Part shown: piece by piece, positions 53,217 through 63,168 of the stretch
Layout of the letters: every line of letters starts with the position of its first letter
Position numbering within the stretch: the stretch's first letter is position 1
Origin: Mycobacterium terramassiliense
GTDB taxonomy: Bacteria; Actinomycetota; Actinomycetes; Mycobacteriales; Mycobacteriaceae
Reading direction: 5' to 3'
DNA length: 64,000 bases
Assembly: GCF_900157385.1 (NCBI RefSeq)
Contig: NZ_LT717699.1
Coordinates: 166,523-230,522 of the forward strand
The notes under the pieces: model-generated
Databases searched by the model: none
The model's input: the letters and a program-made list of their open reading frames with translations, nothing else
Told to the model about the DNA's origin: nothing
Translations under genes and position numbers: made by a program

Positions 53217-54602
53217 GTGACCAGCGTCCCCGCGGTGGTCATCGCCGCGCCCGCGTCGGGGAGCGGAAAGACCACCGTGGCAACGGGTTTGATCGGCGCT
53301 CTGCGCGGGGCGGGCCACAGCGTCGCGCCGTTCAAGGTCGGGCCCGACTTCATCGATCCCGGCTACCACGGCCTGGCGGCCGGGCGGCCCGGCCGCAACC
53401 TCGATCCGGTGCTGGTGGGGGAGGGGCTCATCGGCCCGCTCTACGCGCACGGCAGCGGTGGCGCCGACATCGCCGTGATCGAGGGGGTGATGGGGCTGTT
53501 CGACGGGCGGATCGGAACGACCGCCCCGGCGGCGGGCTCCACCGCGCACGTCGCGGGCCTGCTGGGTGCCCCCGTGATCCTGGTCATCGACGCGCGCGGC
53601 CAGAGCCAGAGCATCGCCGCGCTGCTGCACGGCTTTTCGACGTTCGACGCCGCGACCCGGGTGTGCGGCGTGATCCTCAACCGGGTCGGCTCGGCCCGCC
53701 ACGAGCACGTGCTGCGCCAGGCATGCGAACAGGCCGGAGTCCCGGTGCTGGGCGCCATCCCCCGCGCCGCCGAATTGGAGCTGCCGACAAGGTATCTCGG
53801 GCTCGTGACGGCAGTGGAGTATGGGCGGCACGCCCGGGACGCGGTCGACGCGATGACCACCCTGGTCGCGCGCCACGTCGACCTGGCCGCCGTGGTGGCG
53901 GCCGCCCGGTGCGGGTCCGCCGACCGGCCGTGGGACCCGGCGGCAGCGGTGGGCGAGGCGTCGGGCGCGCGCGCCACCGTCGCCATGGCGAGCGGCAAGG
54001 CGTTCAGCTTCGGCTACGCCGAGCACGCGGAGCTGCTGCGCGCCGCCGGCGGCGACGTGGCCGAATTCGACCCGCTCGTCGACGCGCTGCCCGACGGCAC
54101 CGACGCGGTGTTGCTGCCCGGTGGCTTCCCCGAACAGTTCACGGCCGAGCTTTCGGCCAATCGCGTTGTGCGGAAACAGATCAGCGAGCTGGCGGCCGCC
54201 GGCGCGCCCGTGCACGCCGAATGCGCCGGGCTGATCTACTTGGTCTCCGAACTCGACGGCCACCCGATGTGCGGGGTGCTGGCCGGTTCGGCCCGGTTCA
54301 TGCCGCAGCTCACGCTGGCCTATCGCGACGCCGTCGCCGTCGCCGATTCGCCGCTGTACTCGACCGGGCAGCGGGCGGTCGGGCACGAATTCCACCGCAC
54401 CGCGGTCACTTTCGCCGAGAGGTATCCGCCGGCGTGGGTGTATGGGGCCCGCGCCGCGGACGAGAAAGCTCCGGTCCGGGACGGCGCCGTGCACGCCGGC
54501 GTCCACGCGTCGTACCTGCACACCCACCCGGCCGCGGCGCCGGCGGCGGTGGCGCGCTTCGTCGCCCACGCCCGGCTCCGCCGCGCTGGCGATCGCCACT
54601 AG
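53217..54602 (+). CDS. cobB: Cobyrinic acid a,c-diamide synthase
   Basis: CobB (461 aa from this start) amidates the a and c side chains of hydrogenobyrinic or cobyrinic acid with glutamine and ATP. The N-terminal ATP domain opens with AAPASGSGKTTVATGLIGAL and VAPFKVGPDFIDPGYH. The C-terminal glutaminase part has the nucleophile region PVHAECAGLIYLV and VGHEFHRTAV. GTG 53217, behind GAGGTGGG, is chosen over GTG 53187, because the latter lies inside the 60-bp palindromic element. Its stop codon TAG falls inside the first unit of the 55-bp tandem repeat, which therefore supplies the last residues (about RLRRAGDRH). Confidence 0.94.
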   Translation: MTSVPAVVIAAPASGSGKTTVATGLIGALRGAGHSVAPFKVGPDFIDPGYHGLAAGRPGRNLDPVLVGEGLIGPLYAHGSGGADIAVIEGVMGLFDGRIGTTAPAAGSTAHVAGLLGAPVILVIDARGQSQSIAALLHGFSTFDAATRVCGVILNRVGSARHEHVLRQACEQAGVPVLGAIPRAAELELPTRYLGLVTAVEYGRHARDAVDAMTTLVARHVDLAAVVAAARCGSADRPWDPAAAVGEASGARATVAMASGKAFSFGYAEHAELLRAAGGDVAEFDPLVDALPDGTDAVLLPGGFPEQFTAELSANRVVRKQISELAAAGAPVHAECAGLIYLVSELDGHPMCGVLAGSARFMPQLTLAYRDAVAVADSPLYSTGQRAVGHEFHRTAVTFAERYPPAWVYGARAADEKAPVRDGAVHAGVHASYLHTHPAAAPAAVARFVAHARLRRAGDRH

Positions 54603-54714
54603 GCCGGCGGTGTCGACCCTCTGCGCCCGGCTCCGCCGCGCTGGCGATCGCCACTAGGCCGACGGTGTCGACCCTCTGCGCCCGGCTCCGCCGCGCTGGC
54701 GATCGCCACTAGGC
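54570..54714. repeat. 55-bp tandem repeat (MIRU-like), about 2.6 units
   Basis: Units start at 54570, 54625 and 54680; the third is partial and ends at about 54714. Each holds the palindrome TGGCGATCGCCA followed by a TAG; the TAG of unit 1 ends cobB and the last unit stops eight bases before the cysG GTG. The two spacers differ at one base (GGCCGG versus GGCCGA). The core also occurs at 39948 and 46086. Confidence 0.85.
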
Positions 54715-54721
54715 TTGGCCG

Positions 54722-55927
54722 GTGACCGAGAACGCCTACCTGGCCGGATTGCGGCTGGCCGGCAAGAAGGTCGTCGTGGTCGGCGGGGGGACCGTCGCTC
54801 AGCGCCGATTGCCGCTCCTCATCGCCAGCGGCGCGGACGTGCTCGTCATCTCGCGGTCCGCCACCCGGGCCGTGGAGGCGATGGAGGGAATCGTCCTGTC
54901 GCTGCGCGAATACCGCGACGGCGACCTCGAAGGGGCCTGGTATGCGATCGCGGCCACCGACGACCCGCACGTGAACGCCGCCATCGTCGCCGAGGCCGAA
55001 CGCCGCCAGATCTTTTGCGTCCGCGCCGACATCGCGGTCGAGGGAACCGCGGTGACCCCGGCGACCTTCAGCTATGCCGGCCTGTCGGTGGGGGTGCTGG
55101 CCGGCGGCGAGCACCGGCGGTCCGCGGCGATCCGCTCGGCCATCCGGGAGGCGCTGCAGACGGGGCTCATCACCCCGGAAGGCGCGGCGAGCTCCGACGT
55201 GGTGCGCGGTGGGGTGGCGCTGGTCGGCGGCGGTCCCGGCGACCCCGAGCTCATCACGGTGCGCGGCCGCCGCCTGCTCGCCCAGGCCGACGTCGTGGTC
55301 GCCGACCGGCTCGCGCCGCCCGAGCTGCTCGCCGAGCTGCCCCCGCACGTCGAAGTGATCGACGCGGCCAAGATCCCGTACGGGCGGGCCATGGCCCAGG
55401 ACGCGATCAACGACGTGATGATCGAGCGGGCGCGGTCGGGGAGCTTCGTGGTGCGCCTCAAGGGTGGGGACCCGTTCGTCTTCGCGCGCGGGTATGAGGA
55501 GGTGCTGGCGTGCGCCGAGGCCGGCGTCCCGGTGACCGTGGTGCCGGGTGTGACGAGTGCCATAGGAGTGCCCGCTCTGGCCGGAGTTCCGGTCACGCAT
55601 CGGGCGATAAATCACGAATTCGTGGTGGTCAGCGGCCATGTGGCGCCGGGCCATCCCGAATCGTTAGTAAATTGGGACGCACTGGCCGCGATGAGGGGGA
55701 CCATCGTTTTGCTGATGGCGGTCGAACGCATCGAGCTTTTCGTCGACGTCTTGCTGAACGGCGGCCGACCTGCGGATACGCCGGTGCTGGTGGTCCAGCA
55801 CGGAACAACGGCAGCTCAGCACACGTTGCGGGCCACCCTCGCCGACACGCCGGAGAAGGTCCGCGCAGAGGGGATCCGACCTCCCGCGATCATCGTGATC
55901 GGGGCCGTGGCGGCGTTCGGCATTTAA
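54722..55927 (+). CDS. cysG: Siroheme synthase (SUMT / precorrin-2 dehydrogenase fusion)
   Basis: A 401-aa fusion equivalent to Rv2847c. Residues about 1-150 form the NAD-dependent precorrin-2 dehydrogenase/ferrochelatase part (KKVVVVGGGTVAQRRLPLLIASGADV), and residues about 160-401 the uroporphyrinogen-III C-methyltransferase (VALVGGGPGDPELITVRGRRLL, PYGRAMAQDAIND, VVRLKGGDPFVFARGYEE, VVPGVTSAIGVPALAGVPVTHR). It feeds siroheme for sulphite and nitrite reduction and precorrin-2 for B12. GTG 54722 lies directly after the tandem repeat. Confidence 0.95.
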   Translation: MTENAYLAGLRLAGKKVVVVGGGTVAQRRLPLLIASGADVLVISRSATRAVEAMEGIVLSLREYRDGDLEGAWYAIAATDDPHVNAAIVAEAERRQIFCVRADIAVEGTAVTPATFSYAGLSVGVLAGGEHRRSAAIRSAIREALQTGLITPEGAASSDVVRGGVALVGGGPGDPELITVRGRRLLAQADVVVADRLAPPELLAELPPHVEVIDAAKIPYGRAMAQDAINDVMIERARSGSFVVRLKGGDPFVFARGYEEVLACAEAGVPVTVVPGVTSAIGVPALAGVPVTHRAINHEFVVVSGHVAPGHPESLVNWDALAAMRGTIVLLMAVERIELFVDVLLNGGRPADTPVLVVQHGTTAAQHTLRATLADTPEKVRAEGIRPPAIIVIGAVAAFGI

Positions 55928-55960
55928 AAGGATCTTAAGATTACTGTAAGGTAACCCATT
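55928..55960. promoter_or_regulatory. AT-rich palindromic leader of efpA
   Basis: This short gap contains the perfect palindrome ATCTTAAGAT (55932-55941) and the partly symmetric TTACTGTAAGGTAAC (55941-55955) immediately before the efpA ATG. Its AT content is far above the surroundings. It could be a promoter/operator pair; the regulator is unknown. Confidence 0.4.
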
Positions 55961-57553
55961 ATGACGGCTCTCAACGACTCTGAGCGGGCGGTCCAAAACT
56001 TGGCATCCGTACGCCCCGATCGTCCGGCCCCGGTGCGCGCAACGCCGCCGGCGGAGACCGCCTCTTCGCGTATCGGCAGGTACTACCCTGCATGGCTCCC
56101 TTCCTGGCGCTTCATCGCGGCCGTGATCGCGATCGGTGGCATGCAGTTGCTGGCAACCATGGACAGCACGGTCGCCATCGTCGCGCTTCCTAAGATCCAA
56201 AACGAGCTGAGCCTGTCCGACGCCGGCCGCAGCTGGGTCATCACCGCGTACGTGCTGACCTTCGGCGGGCTGATGCTGCTCGGTGGGCGCCTGGGCGACA
56301 CCATCGGGCGCAAGCGCACGTTCATCGTCGGCGTCGCGCTGTTCACCATCTCCTCCGTGTTGTGCGCGGTCGCCTGGGACGAGGCGACCATGGTCATCGC
56401 GCGGTTGCTGCAGGGCATCGGATCGGCCATCGCATCGCCCACCGGCCTGGCGTTGGTGGCGACCACCTTCCCGAAGGGGCCCGCGCGCAACGCCGCGACG
56501 GCCGTGTTCGCCGCGATGACCGCCGTCGGCTCGGTGATGGGGCTGGTGGTCGGCGGGGCGCTGACCGAACTGTCCTGGCGGCTGGCGTTTTTGGTCAACG
56601 TGCCGATTGGGCTGGTGATGATCTACCTGGCCCGCACCGCCCTGCGGGAAACCAACCGGGAGCGGATGAAGCTCGACGCCACCGGCGCCCTGCTGGCCAC
56701 GCTCGCGTGCACCGCCGCGGTGTTCGCCTTCTCGATGGGCCCGGAAAAGGGCTGGATCTCGGTCACCACCATCGGCTCGGGGGCGGTGGCGTTGGCCGCC
56801 GCGCTGGCCTTCGTGGTGGTCGAGCGCACCGCCGCAAACCCCGTCGTGCCGTTCGCGCTGTTCCGCGACCGCAACCGGCTGGTCACCTTCGCCGCGATCT
56901 TTTTGGCCGGCGGGCTCATGTTCAGCCTGACCGTGTGCATCGGCCTGTACGTGCAGGACATCCTCGGCTACAGCGCGTTGCGCGCCGGCGTCGGCTTCAT
57001 CCCGTTCGTCATCGCGATGGGGATCGGCCTGGGTGTGTCGTCGCAGCTGGTGTCGCGGTTCTCCCCGCGGGTGCTGACGATCGGCGGTGGGCTGCTGCTG
57101 TTCTGGGCGATGATCTACGGCTCGTTTCTCATGCATCGGGGCGTGCCCTACTTCCCCAACCTGGTACTGCCCATCATCGTCGGCGGGATCGGGATCGGCA
57201 TTTGCGTGGTCCCCCTGACTCTGTCGGCGATCGCCGGCGTCGGTTTCGACCAGATCGGCCCCGTGTCGGCCATCGCGCTGATGCTGCAGAGCCTGGGTGG
57301 GCCGCTGGTGCTGGCCGTCATCCAGGCCGTGATCACCTCCCGCACGCTGTACCTGGGCGGCACGACCGGCCCGGTCAAGTTCATGACCGACGCTCAGTTG
57401 GGTGCGCTGGACCACGGCTACACCTACGGGCTGCTGTGGGTGGCCGGCGTGGCCGTCATCGTCGGCGCCGCGGCGCTGCTCATCGGCTACACGCCCGAAC
57501 AGGTCGCCCACGCGCAAGAGGTCAAGGAAGCGATAGACGCCGGCGAGCTGTAG
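55961..57553 (+). CDS. efpA: Multidrug efflux MFS transporter EfpA
   Basis: A 530-aa, 14-helix drug:H+ antiporter of the QacA family, equivalent to Rv2846c. A hydrophilic N-terminus of about 45 residues is followed by MFS helices; motif A is [14 protein letters not shown] near residue 110, motif D1-like is [20 protein letters not shown] near 67, and motif C is in [14 protein letters not shown] near 190. EfpA is often raised by isoniazid and other envelope stress in mycobacteria. It starts at ATG 55961 right behind a palindromic, AT-rich leader, and is followed by a hairpin. Confidence 0.95.
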   Translation: MTALNDSERAVQNLASVRPDRPAPVRATPPAETASSRIGRYYPAWLPSWRFIAAVIAIGGMQLLATMDSTVAIVALPKIQNELSLSDAGRSWVITAYVLTFGGLMLLGGRLGDTIGRKRTFIVGVALFTISSVLCAVAWDEATMVIARLLQGIGSAIASPTGLALVATTFPKGPARNAATAVFAAMTAVGSVMGLVVGGALTELSWRLAFLVNVPIGLVMIYLARTALRETNRERMKLDATGALLATLACTAAVFAFSMGPEKGWISVTTIGSGAVALAAALAFVVVERTAANPVVPFALFRDRNRLVTFAAIFLAGGLMFSLTVCIGLYVQDILGYSALRAGVGFIPFVIAMGIGLGVSSQLVSRFSPRVLTIGGGLLLFWAMIYGSFLMHRGVPYFPNLVLPIIVGGIGIGICVVPLTLSAIAGVGFDQIGPVSAIALMLQSLGGPLVLAVIQAVITSRTLYLGGTTGPVKFMTDAQLGALDHGYTYGLLWVAGVAVIVGAAALLIGYTPEQVAHAQEVKEAIDAGEL

Positions 57554-57556
57554 CTC

Positions 57557-57588
57557 CCGGCCGCTCAACCGCGGCGATTTGCGGCCGG
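57557..57588 (+). terminator. Hairpin after efpA
   Basis: CCGGCCGC (57557-57564) and GCGGCCGG (57581-57588) pair perfectly with a 16-base loop three bases after the efpA stop codon. There is no T-run. Likely a mycobacterial-type terminator or 3' stabiliser. Confidence 0.4.
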
Positions 57589-57633
57589 ACGCCGCCGGTC
57601 ACTAGGCCGATAGCCAGGCTAGGCTGGCCCGCT

Positions 57634-59391
57634 GTGATCACCCGGATGTCCGAGCTGTTCCTGCGCACCCTGCGCGACGACCCCGCCGACGCCGAAGTGC
57701 CCAGCCACAAACTCCTCATTCGGGCCGGGTACGTCCGGCCCATCGCGCCCGGGCTGTACAGCTGGCTGCCCCTGGGCCTGCGGGTGCTGCGCAAGATCGA
57801 GCGGATCGTGCGCGACGAGATGAACGCGATTGGCGGGCAAGAGATCCTGTTCCCGGCCCTGCTGCCGCGCGGCCCGTACGAAACCACCAACCGGTGGACC
57901 GAGTACGGCGACGGGGTGTTTCGGCTGCAGGACCGCCGCGGCAGCGACTACCTGCTGGGCCCCACCCACGAGGAGCTCTTCGCGCTGACCGTGAAGGGCG
58001 AATACAGCTCCTACAAAGACTTTCCGCTGCTGCTGTTCCAAATCCAGAACAAGTACCGCGACGAGGCGCGGCCGCGGGCCGGCATCCTGCGCGTCCGGGA
58101 GTTTTTGATGAAGGACTCCTACTCGTTCGACGTCGACGACGCGGGGCTCAAGGCCGCCTATCACGCGCACCGGGAGGCCTATCAGCGCATCTTCGCCCGG
58201 CTGCAGGTGCGCTACGTCATCGTCTCCGCGGTGTCGGGCGCGATGGGCGGCAGCGCGTCCGAGGAGTTCCTGGCCGAGAGCCCCGTCGGTGAGGACACCT
58301 TCGTGCGGTGCCTGGAGTCCGGGTATGCGGCCAACGTCGAGGCCGTCATCACCGCCCGGCCCGAGGCGCGCCCGGTCGACGGGCTGCCCGAGGCGGTGGT
58401 CCACGACACCGGCGACACCCCCACGATCGCGACCCTGGTGGCCTGGGCCAACACGGCCGACGGGGCCGGTCTCGGCCGCACCGTCACCGCCGCCGACACG
58501 CTGAAGAACGTCCTGCTGAAGGTGCGCCAGCCCGGCGGCGAGTGGGAGCTGCTGGCCATCGGGGTGCCCGGCGACCGCGAGGTCGACGACAAGCGGCTCG
58601 GCGCGGCGCTGGAACCGGCCGAGTACGCGCTGCTCGACGACGCCGACTTCGCCAGGCATCCGTTCCTGGTGAAGGGTTATATCGGCCCGAAAGCCTTGCG
58701 CGACAACGGTGTTCGCTATCTCGTCGACCCGCGGGTGGTCGACGGCACCAGCTGGATCACCGGGGCCGACGAGCCCGGACGCCACGTCGTCGGTCTGGTG
58801 GCCGGCCGGGATTTCACGGCCGACGGCACCATCGAGGCCGCCGAGGTGCGCGATGGCGACCCCTCCCCGGACGGCGCCGGCCCGCTGGTATCGGCCCGCG
58901 GCATCGAGATCGGCCACATCTTCCAGCTCGGCCGCAAGTACACCGACGCCTTCACCGTCGACGTCCTCGGCGAGGACGGCAAGCCGGTGCGGCTGACCAT
59001 GGGCTCCTACGGCCTGGGGGTGTCGCGGATGGTGGCCGTCATCGCCGAGCAGCACCACGACGAGCTCGGCCTGCGCTGGCCGTCGTCCGTCGCGCCGTTC
59101 GACGTGCACCTGGTGATCGCCAACAAGGACCCCGAGGCCCGCGCCGGGGCGACCGCGCTGGCCGCCGACCTGGACCGGTTGGGCGTCGAGGTGCTGCTCG
59201 ACGACCGGCAGGCATCGCCCGGGGTGAAGTTCAAGGACGCCGAGCTGCTGGGCGTGCCGTGGATCGTCGTGGTGGGGCGGGGCTGGGCCGACGGCGTGGT
59301 CGAGCTGCGCGACCGCTTCGGCGGGCAGACCCGCGAGCTCACCGTCGGGGCGTCCCTGGCCACCGACCTCGCGGCCGCGGTCAACGGGTAG
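57634..59391 (+). CDS. proS: Prolyl-tRNA synthetase
   Basis: ProRS (585 aa) charges tRNA-Pro. It is the bacterial class II form: motif 1 region [14 protein letters not shown], motif 2 [26 protein letters not shown] near residue 140, the YbaK-like editing insertion (about residues 225-380, with [17 protein letters not shown] following it) and motif 3 [21 protein letters not shown] near residue 455, then the anticodon-binding domain ending the protein. GTG 57634 gives [21 protein letters not shown], the mycobacterial start. Equivalent to Rv2845c. Confidence 0.97.
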   Translation: MITRMSELFLRTLRDDPADAEVPSHKLLIRAGYVRPIAPGLYSWLPLGLRVLRKIERIVRDEMNAIGGQEILFPALLPRGPYETTNRWTEYGDGVFRLQDRRGSDYLLGPTHEELFALTVKGEYSSYKDFPLLLFQIQNKYRDEARPRAGILRVREFLMKDSYSFDVDDAGLKAAYHAHREAYQRIFARLQVRYVIVSAVSGAMGGSASEEFLAESPVGEDTFVRCLESGYAANVEAVITARPEARPVDGLPEAVVHDTGDTPTIATLVAWANTADGAGLGRTVTAADTLKNVLLKVRQPGGEWELLAIGVPGDREVDDKRLGAALEPAEYALLDDADFARHPFLVKGYIGPKALRDNGVRYLVDPRVVDGTSWITGADEPGRHVVGLVAGRDFTADGTIEAAEVRDGDPSPDGAGPLVSARGIEIGHIFQLGRKYTDAFTVDVLGEDGKPVRLTMGSYGLGVSRMVAVIAEQHHDELGLRWPSSVAPFDVHLVIANKDPEARAGATALAADLDRLGVEVLLDDRQASPGVKFKDAELLGVPWIVVVGRGWADGVVELRDRFGGQTRELTVGASLATDLAAAVNG

Positions 59392-59469
59392 AGCGGATTG
59401 TTCGCCGGGGAGTCCGGCAAGGGGTTACGCTGATTTTTTCCCGTCGAGTGCGTCGGTGGGAGGCAGCCG

Positions 59470-60339
59470 ATGTCCTTTGTGATTGCGGCCCCGGACCTGG
59501 TGGCGACGGCGGCCTCGGACTTGGCGAGTATCGGCTCGGCGATCGACGCGGCCAACGCCGCCGCGGGTGCCACGACGACTGAATTGTTGGCCGCGGGCGC
59601 CGACGAGGTGTCGGCCGCGGTAGCCGCACTTTTCGGCGCGCACGCCCAGGGCTATCAGGCGTTGAGCGCACATGCGATGGCATTTCACGACCAGTTCGTG
59701 CGGGCGCTGAACCTGGGCGCCGCGTCATACGCCGGTGCCGAGGCCGCCAACGCCTCGCCCTTGCAGACCCTGGAACAGGACGCGCTGGGGGTGATCAACG
59801 CCCCCACCGAGGCGCTGCTGGGGCGCCCGCTGATCGGCGACGGCGCCAACAGCACCACGCCGGGCGTGCCGGGCGGGCCCGGCGGGTTGCTGTTCGGCAA
59901 CGGCGGCGCCGGTTTCAACGGCACCAGCCCCGGGGTGTCCGGCACGAAGGGCGGGAACGCGGGGTTGATCGGCAATGGCGGGCCAGGTGGGGCCGGAGAC
60001 GCCGCGGCCAGCGGCGACGGGGGCCGTGGCGGGCTGCTCTATGGCAACGGCGGCGCAAATGACCCAGGCCTTGCCGCAGGCAACGGCGGTAATGGCGGTG
60101 GCGGCGGCAACGGTGCGATGCTGATCGGTCTCGGGGGAACCGGCGGTGCGGGCGGAGCAAGTGGCACCGGCACCAACGGTCACGGCGGGAACGGCGGCAC
60201 CGGCGGCAATGCCATCGTGATCGGCATCGGCGGCACCGGTGGTGCCGGCGGTGGCGGCCCGGGCACTCCAGGCAACCCCGGTGCCGGCGGATCTGGTGGG
60301 CTGCTGGGCCAGCACGGCGCGACCGGCCCGCCCGGCTAG
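59470..60339 (+). CDS. PE_PGRS family protein
   Basis: A 289-aa PE_PGRS protein. Residues 1-95 are the PE domain ([20 protein letters not shown] ... [14 protein letters not shown]), then the linker [19 protein letters not shown] and about 155 residues of Gly-Gly-X repeats (GGTGGAGG, GNGGTGGNA). PE_PGRS proteins are secreted through ESX-5 in species where this was tested and reach the cell surface. The ATG lies 78 bases after proS. The presence of a canonical PE_PGRS argues against species lacking this family, such as M. avium. Confidence 0.92.
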   Translation: MSFVIAAPDLVATAASDLASIGSAIDAANAAAGATTTELLAAGADEVSAAVAALFGAHAQGYQALSAHAMAFHDQFVRALNLGAASYAGAEAANASPLQTLEQDALGVINAPTEALLGRPLIGDGANSTTPGVPGGPGGLLFGNGGAGFNGTSPGVSGTKGGNAGLIGNGGPGGAGDAAASGDGGRGGLLYGNGGANDPGLAAGNGGNGGGGGNGAMLIGLGGTGGAGGASGTGTNGHGGNGGTGGNAIVIGIGGTGGAGGGGPGTPGNPGAGGSGGLLGQHGATGPPG

Positions 60340-60346
60340 TAGCGGC

Positions 60347-60793
60347 CTACTCGTTGCCGCCCGGGAAACCCGTCGTGATGGGCCAGGCGCCCAGCACCCG
60401 GTTCCACCGGGCGGCCATCACCGCGCTCTGGGTCAGGGCCGTCGAGGCGAACGCCCTGTCATCGGCGGTCTCGGCGCGCTCGATGACGGCGCGCCACGCC
60501 GTCGCGCCGTCGTTCTCCATGCGCGCCGCCAGCCGGGCCGCGTCGGCCGGGCTGCCCACCAGCATCGGCAGCTGGTAACCGGGCGCGGCGACCGGCGCGT
60601 TGACCTTGCGGGCGGCCAGCATCGCGATGACGTCGTCGCGCCGCTGGCGGTGCTGGCCCAGGGCCTCCACCACCATGCCGTTGACGCTGGGCGGCGAGAG
60701 CGCCGACACGATGCCGTAGCCGTAGATCGTCGAGTGTTCGACGGCCAACGCGTCGCACAACGCGGCGTTGTCGGCGTCTTTGCCGGACGTCAT
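60347..60793 (-). CDS. Ferritin-like DUF4439 protein
   Basis: A 148-aa four-helix protein with the ferritin-like DUF4439 pattern: DALAVEHSTIYGYGIVSAL near residue 15 carrying Glu and His, EALGQHRQRRDDVIAML near 45, and QLPMLVGSPADAARLAARMENDGATAWRAV near 75. It lacks a signal peptide. It is equivalent to Rv2844. Possible di-metal or redox role, unproven. It ends 8 bases from the convergent PE_PGRS gene and is read together with the upstream lipoprotein-like gene. Confidence 0.82.
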   Translation of the reverse strand: MTSGKDADNAALCDALAVEHSTIYGYGIVSALSPPSVNGMVVEALGQHRQRRDDVIAMLAARKVNAPVAAPGYQLPMLVGSPADAARLAARMENDGATAWRAVIERAETADDRAFASTALTQSAVMAARWNRVLGAWPITTGFPGGNE

Positions 60794-60806
60794 ATCGAGC
60801 CCGATG

Positions 60807-61343
60807 TCATATCGACGGGCCCCCGGGCACCAGCGCGACCTGGTAGGAGGCCGTGCACGACGCGGCGATGGACGCCAGCAGCCCGGAGCGGTAACCCGAC
60901 TCGGTCGTCACCAGGCGCCCGGCGCTCTCGGCCGACGCGCGCAGCGAATTGATCACGTCGGACACCGGCGGCGGAGGCGGCGGCGGGCCCGGCTCGGCCT
61001 GACCGGAGCTCGTGCTCGGGGGGGTCGTCTCGCTCGATGAGGACGTGAGCTTGCCGGCGGCCCGCGCGATCTCCGTGGACAGGGCGCGGGCATGCGCGGC
61101 GCGCTGGGTGGCGACCACGGTCAACGCGGCCGCGATCTGGGGCGCGACGCCGACGGCCGCCGCGGCGGCACCGGCGAGCGCGCTGTCCTTGCGGGCCTGG
61201 TCCAACGGCCCCAGCAGGTTCTCCACGGCGGGCGGCTTGGGCGGGGACTCGCCGCAGGCGGATGCGACCACCCCGAACGCAGCAAGGGCCGCGGCACCGG
61301 CGAGCACACCCCGCCTGTTGGTGACGGGTACTGCGCTAGGCAC
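60807..61343 (-). CDS. Ala-rich lipoprotein, partner of the DUF4439 protein
   Basis: A 178-aa protein equivalent to Rv2843. An N-terminal TNRRGVLAGAAALAAFGVVASACG segment has a twin-Arg followed by a hydrophobic stretch and a lipobox-like VASAC (Cys near residue 30), suggesting a lipid-anchored, perhaps Tat-exported protein. An Ala-rich helical domain follows, and a Pro run (about residues 125-132) separates it from a C-terminal helix pair. GTG 61343 is chosen because it gives the signal peptide; the open frame upstream does not. It precedes the DUF4439 gene by 13 bases. Confidence 0.72.
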   Translation of the reverse strand: MPSAVPVTNRRGVLAGAAALAAFGVVASACGESPPKPPAVENLLGPLDQARKDSALAGAAAAAVGVAPQIAAALTVVATQRAAHARALSTEIARAAGKLTSSSSETTPPSTSSGQAEPGPPPPPPPVSDVINSLRASAESAGRLVTTESGYRSGLLASIAASCTASYQVALVPGGPSI

Positions 61344-61537
61344 AGCAACATCCTGCCATCGGCGGGCCCGGTCACGCCGGAGGGCAGGTCCAAGGACTTC
61401 GACCATGCGGCGATCCCGCCGTCATAGGCGATTCCTGGCGTATCGTGGATAGCTGACTCAGAGCGGAAGCCGCTCGGAAGCCAGCCGGGTGGCGACATCC
61501 GACCGATGACCGGACAACTCAAGATGAGGAGCTCGCC

Positions 61538-62077
61538 GTGACCACCGGGCTACCTTCGCAGACGCAGGTGATCGAGCTACTCGGCGGTGAGTTCGCGCGC
61601 GCCGGTTACGAAATCGAAGACGTGGTCATCGATACCCGGGCAAGGCCGCCCCGGATCACCGTGATCGCCGACGGCGACGACCCCCTGGACCTCGACACGG
61701 TGGCAACCCTGTCGCGTTCGGCCTCGGCGTTGCTGGACGGACTGGAAAACACCGCGGACCGCTATGTGCTCGAGGTGAGTTCACCCGGTGTGGACCGCCC
61801 CCTGACCAGCTCCAAGCACTTCCGTCGCGCCCGTGGCCGCAAAGTCGAGCTCGCGTTGTCGGACGGGTCGCAGCTGACTGGTCGCCTCGGCGAGACCCGC
61901 GACGACACCGTCGCCCTGGTGGTCCGCGCGGGCAAGGACTGGACGGTACGCGAAATCCCGCTCGCTGAAATCGTGAAAGCTGTTGTGCAAGTTGAGTTTA
62001 CGCCCCCAGCGTCCGCGGAGCTGGAGCTGGCTGGGGCGTTCCGGGGTCGGCCCGATGGAACGGAGGCCGGAGCATGA
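61538..62077 (+). CDS. rimP: Ribosome maturation factor RimP
   Basis: RimP (179 aa) helps assemble the 30S subunit. The N-terminal domain reads [45 protein letters not shown], and the signature [28 protein letters not shown] lies at residues about 77-104. A C-terminal SH3-like barrel follows. It starts at GTG 61538. It overlaps nusA by four bases (ATGA), the classic rimP-nusA-infB operon. Confidence 0.96.
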   Translation: MTTGLPSQTQVIELLGGEFARAGYEIEDVVIDTRARPPRITVIADGDDPLDLDTVATLSRSASALLDGLENTADRYVLEVSSPGVDRPLTSSKHFRRARGRKVELALSDGSQLTGRLGETRDDTVALVVRAGKDWTVREIPLAEIVKAVVQVEFTPPASAELELAGAFRGRPDGTEAGA

Positions 62078-63117
62078 ACATCGACATGGCCGCGCTGCAT
62101 GCGATCGAGGTGGACCGGGGCATCTCGGTCAACGAGCTGCTCGAGACCATCAAATCCGCGCTGTTGACCGCCTATCGGCACACCCAGGGCCACCAGATGG
62201 ACGCGCGCATCGAGATCGACCGCAAGACCGGCGTCGTTCGCGTGATCGCCTGCGAGACCGACGAGGACGGCAACGTCATCAGCGAATGGGACGACACCCC
62301 CGAGGGTTTCGGCCGCATCGCCGCCACGACCGCACGCCAGGTCATGCTGCAGCGATTCCGGGACGCCGAAAACGAGCGGACCTACGGCGAGTTCTCCACC
62401 CGGGAGGGGGAGATCGTCGCGGGCGTCATCCAGCGCGACAGCCGGGCCAACGCCCGCGGGCTGGTCGTGGTGCGGATGGGCACCGAAACGAAGGCGTCCG
62501 AGGGCGTCATCCCGGCCGCCGAACAGGTCCCCGGCGAAAGCTACGAGCACGGCAACCGGGTCCGCTGCTACGTCGTCGGCGTGACGCGCGGGGCCCGCGA
62601 GCCACTGATCACGCTGTCGCGCACCCACCCCAACCTGGTGCGCAAGCTGTTCTCGCTGGAAGTCCCCGAAATCGCCGACGGATCGGTGGAGATCGTGGCG
62701 GTGGCCCGCGAGGCCGGCCATCGCTCCAAGATCGCGGTGCGCTCGAACGTTCCCGGCCTGAACGCCAAGGGTGCCTGCATCGGCCCGATGGGTCAGCGGG
62801 TCCGCAACGTGATGAGCGAGCTGTCCGGGGAGAAGATCGACATCATCGACTACGACGAGGACCCGGCCCGCTTCGTCGCCAACGCGCTGTCTCCGGCCAA
62901 GGTGGTCTCCGTGTCGGTCATCGACCAGACCGGCCGGGCCGCCCGCGTGGTGGTGCCCGACTTCCAGTTGTCGCTGGCCATCGGCAAGGAGGGCCAGAAC
63001 GCCCGGCTTGCCGCGCGGCTCACCGGCTGGCGCATCGACATCCGCGGGGATTCCCCGGGGCACGCCGAGAGCCAGTCCGAACACGGCGCCGGCCATCCGG
63101 TGGGGCACGACCGCTAG
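62074..63117 (+). CDS. nusA: Transcription termination/antitermination factor NusA
   Basis: NusA (347 aa, the short actinobacterial form without C-terminal AR domains) binds RNA polymerase and nascent RNA. Domains: NTD ([35 protein letters not shown]), S1 (about residues 108-180, [25 protein letters not shown]), KH1 with [29 protein letters not shown] near 230 and KH2 with [18 protein letters not shown] near 305. It is translationally coupled to rimP. Confidence 0.97.
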   Translation: MNIDMAALHAIEVDRGISVNELLETIKSALLTAYRHTQGHQMDARIEIDRKTGVVRVIACETDEDGNVISEWDDTPEGFGRIAATTARQVMLQRFRDAENERTYGEFSTREGEIVAGVIQRDSRANARGLVVVRMGTETKASEGVIPAAEQVPGESYEHGNRVRCYVVGVTRGAREPLITLSRTHPNLVRKLFSLEVPEIADGSVEIVAVAREAGHRSKIAVRSNVPGLNAKGACIGPMGQRVRNVMSELSGEKIDIIDYDEDPARFVANALSPAKVVSVSVIDQTGRAARVVVPDFQLSLAIGKEGQNARLAARLTGWRIDIRGDSPGHAESQSEHGAGHPVGHDR

Positions 63118-63168
63118 GCCCGGCGTCGGCTGGTTCTGAGCTCCCGTCGAAGGAGGCTAGACTGAGCC

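Noticed and set aside
59850..60335. Regular short repeats that look like a CRISPR or minisatellite
   Set aside because: They are Gly-Gly-X codon repeats of a PE_PGRS gene, in frame and irregular, with no spacers.
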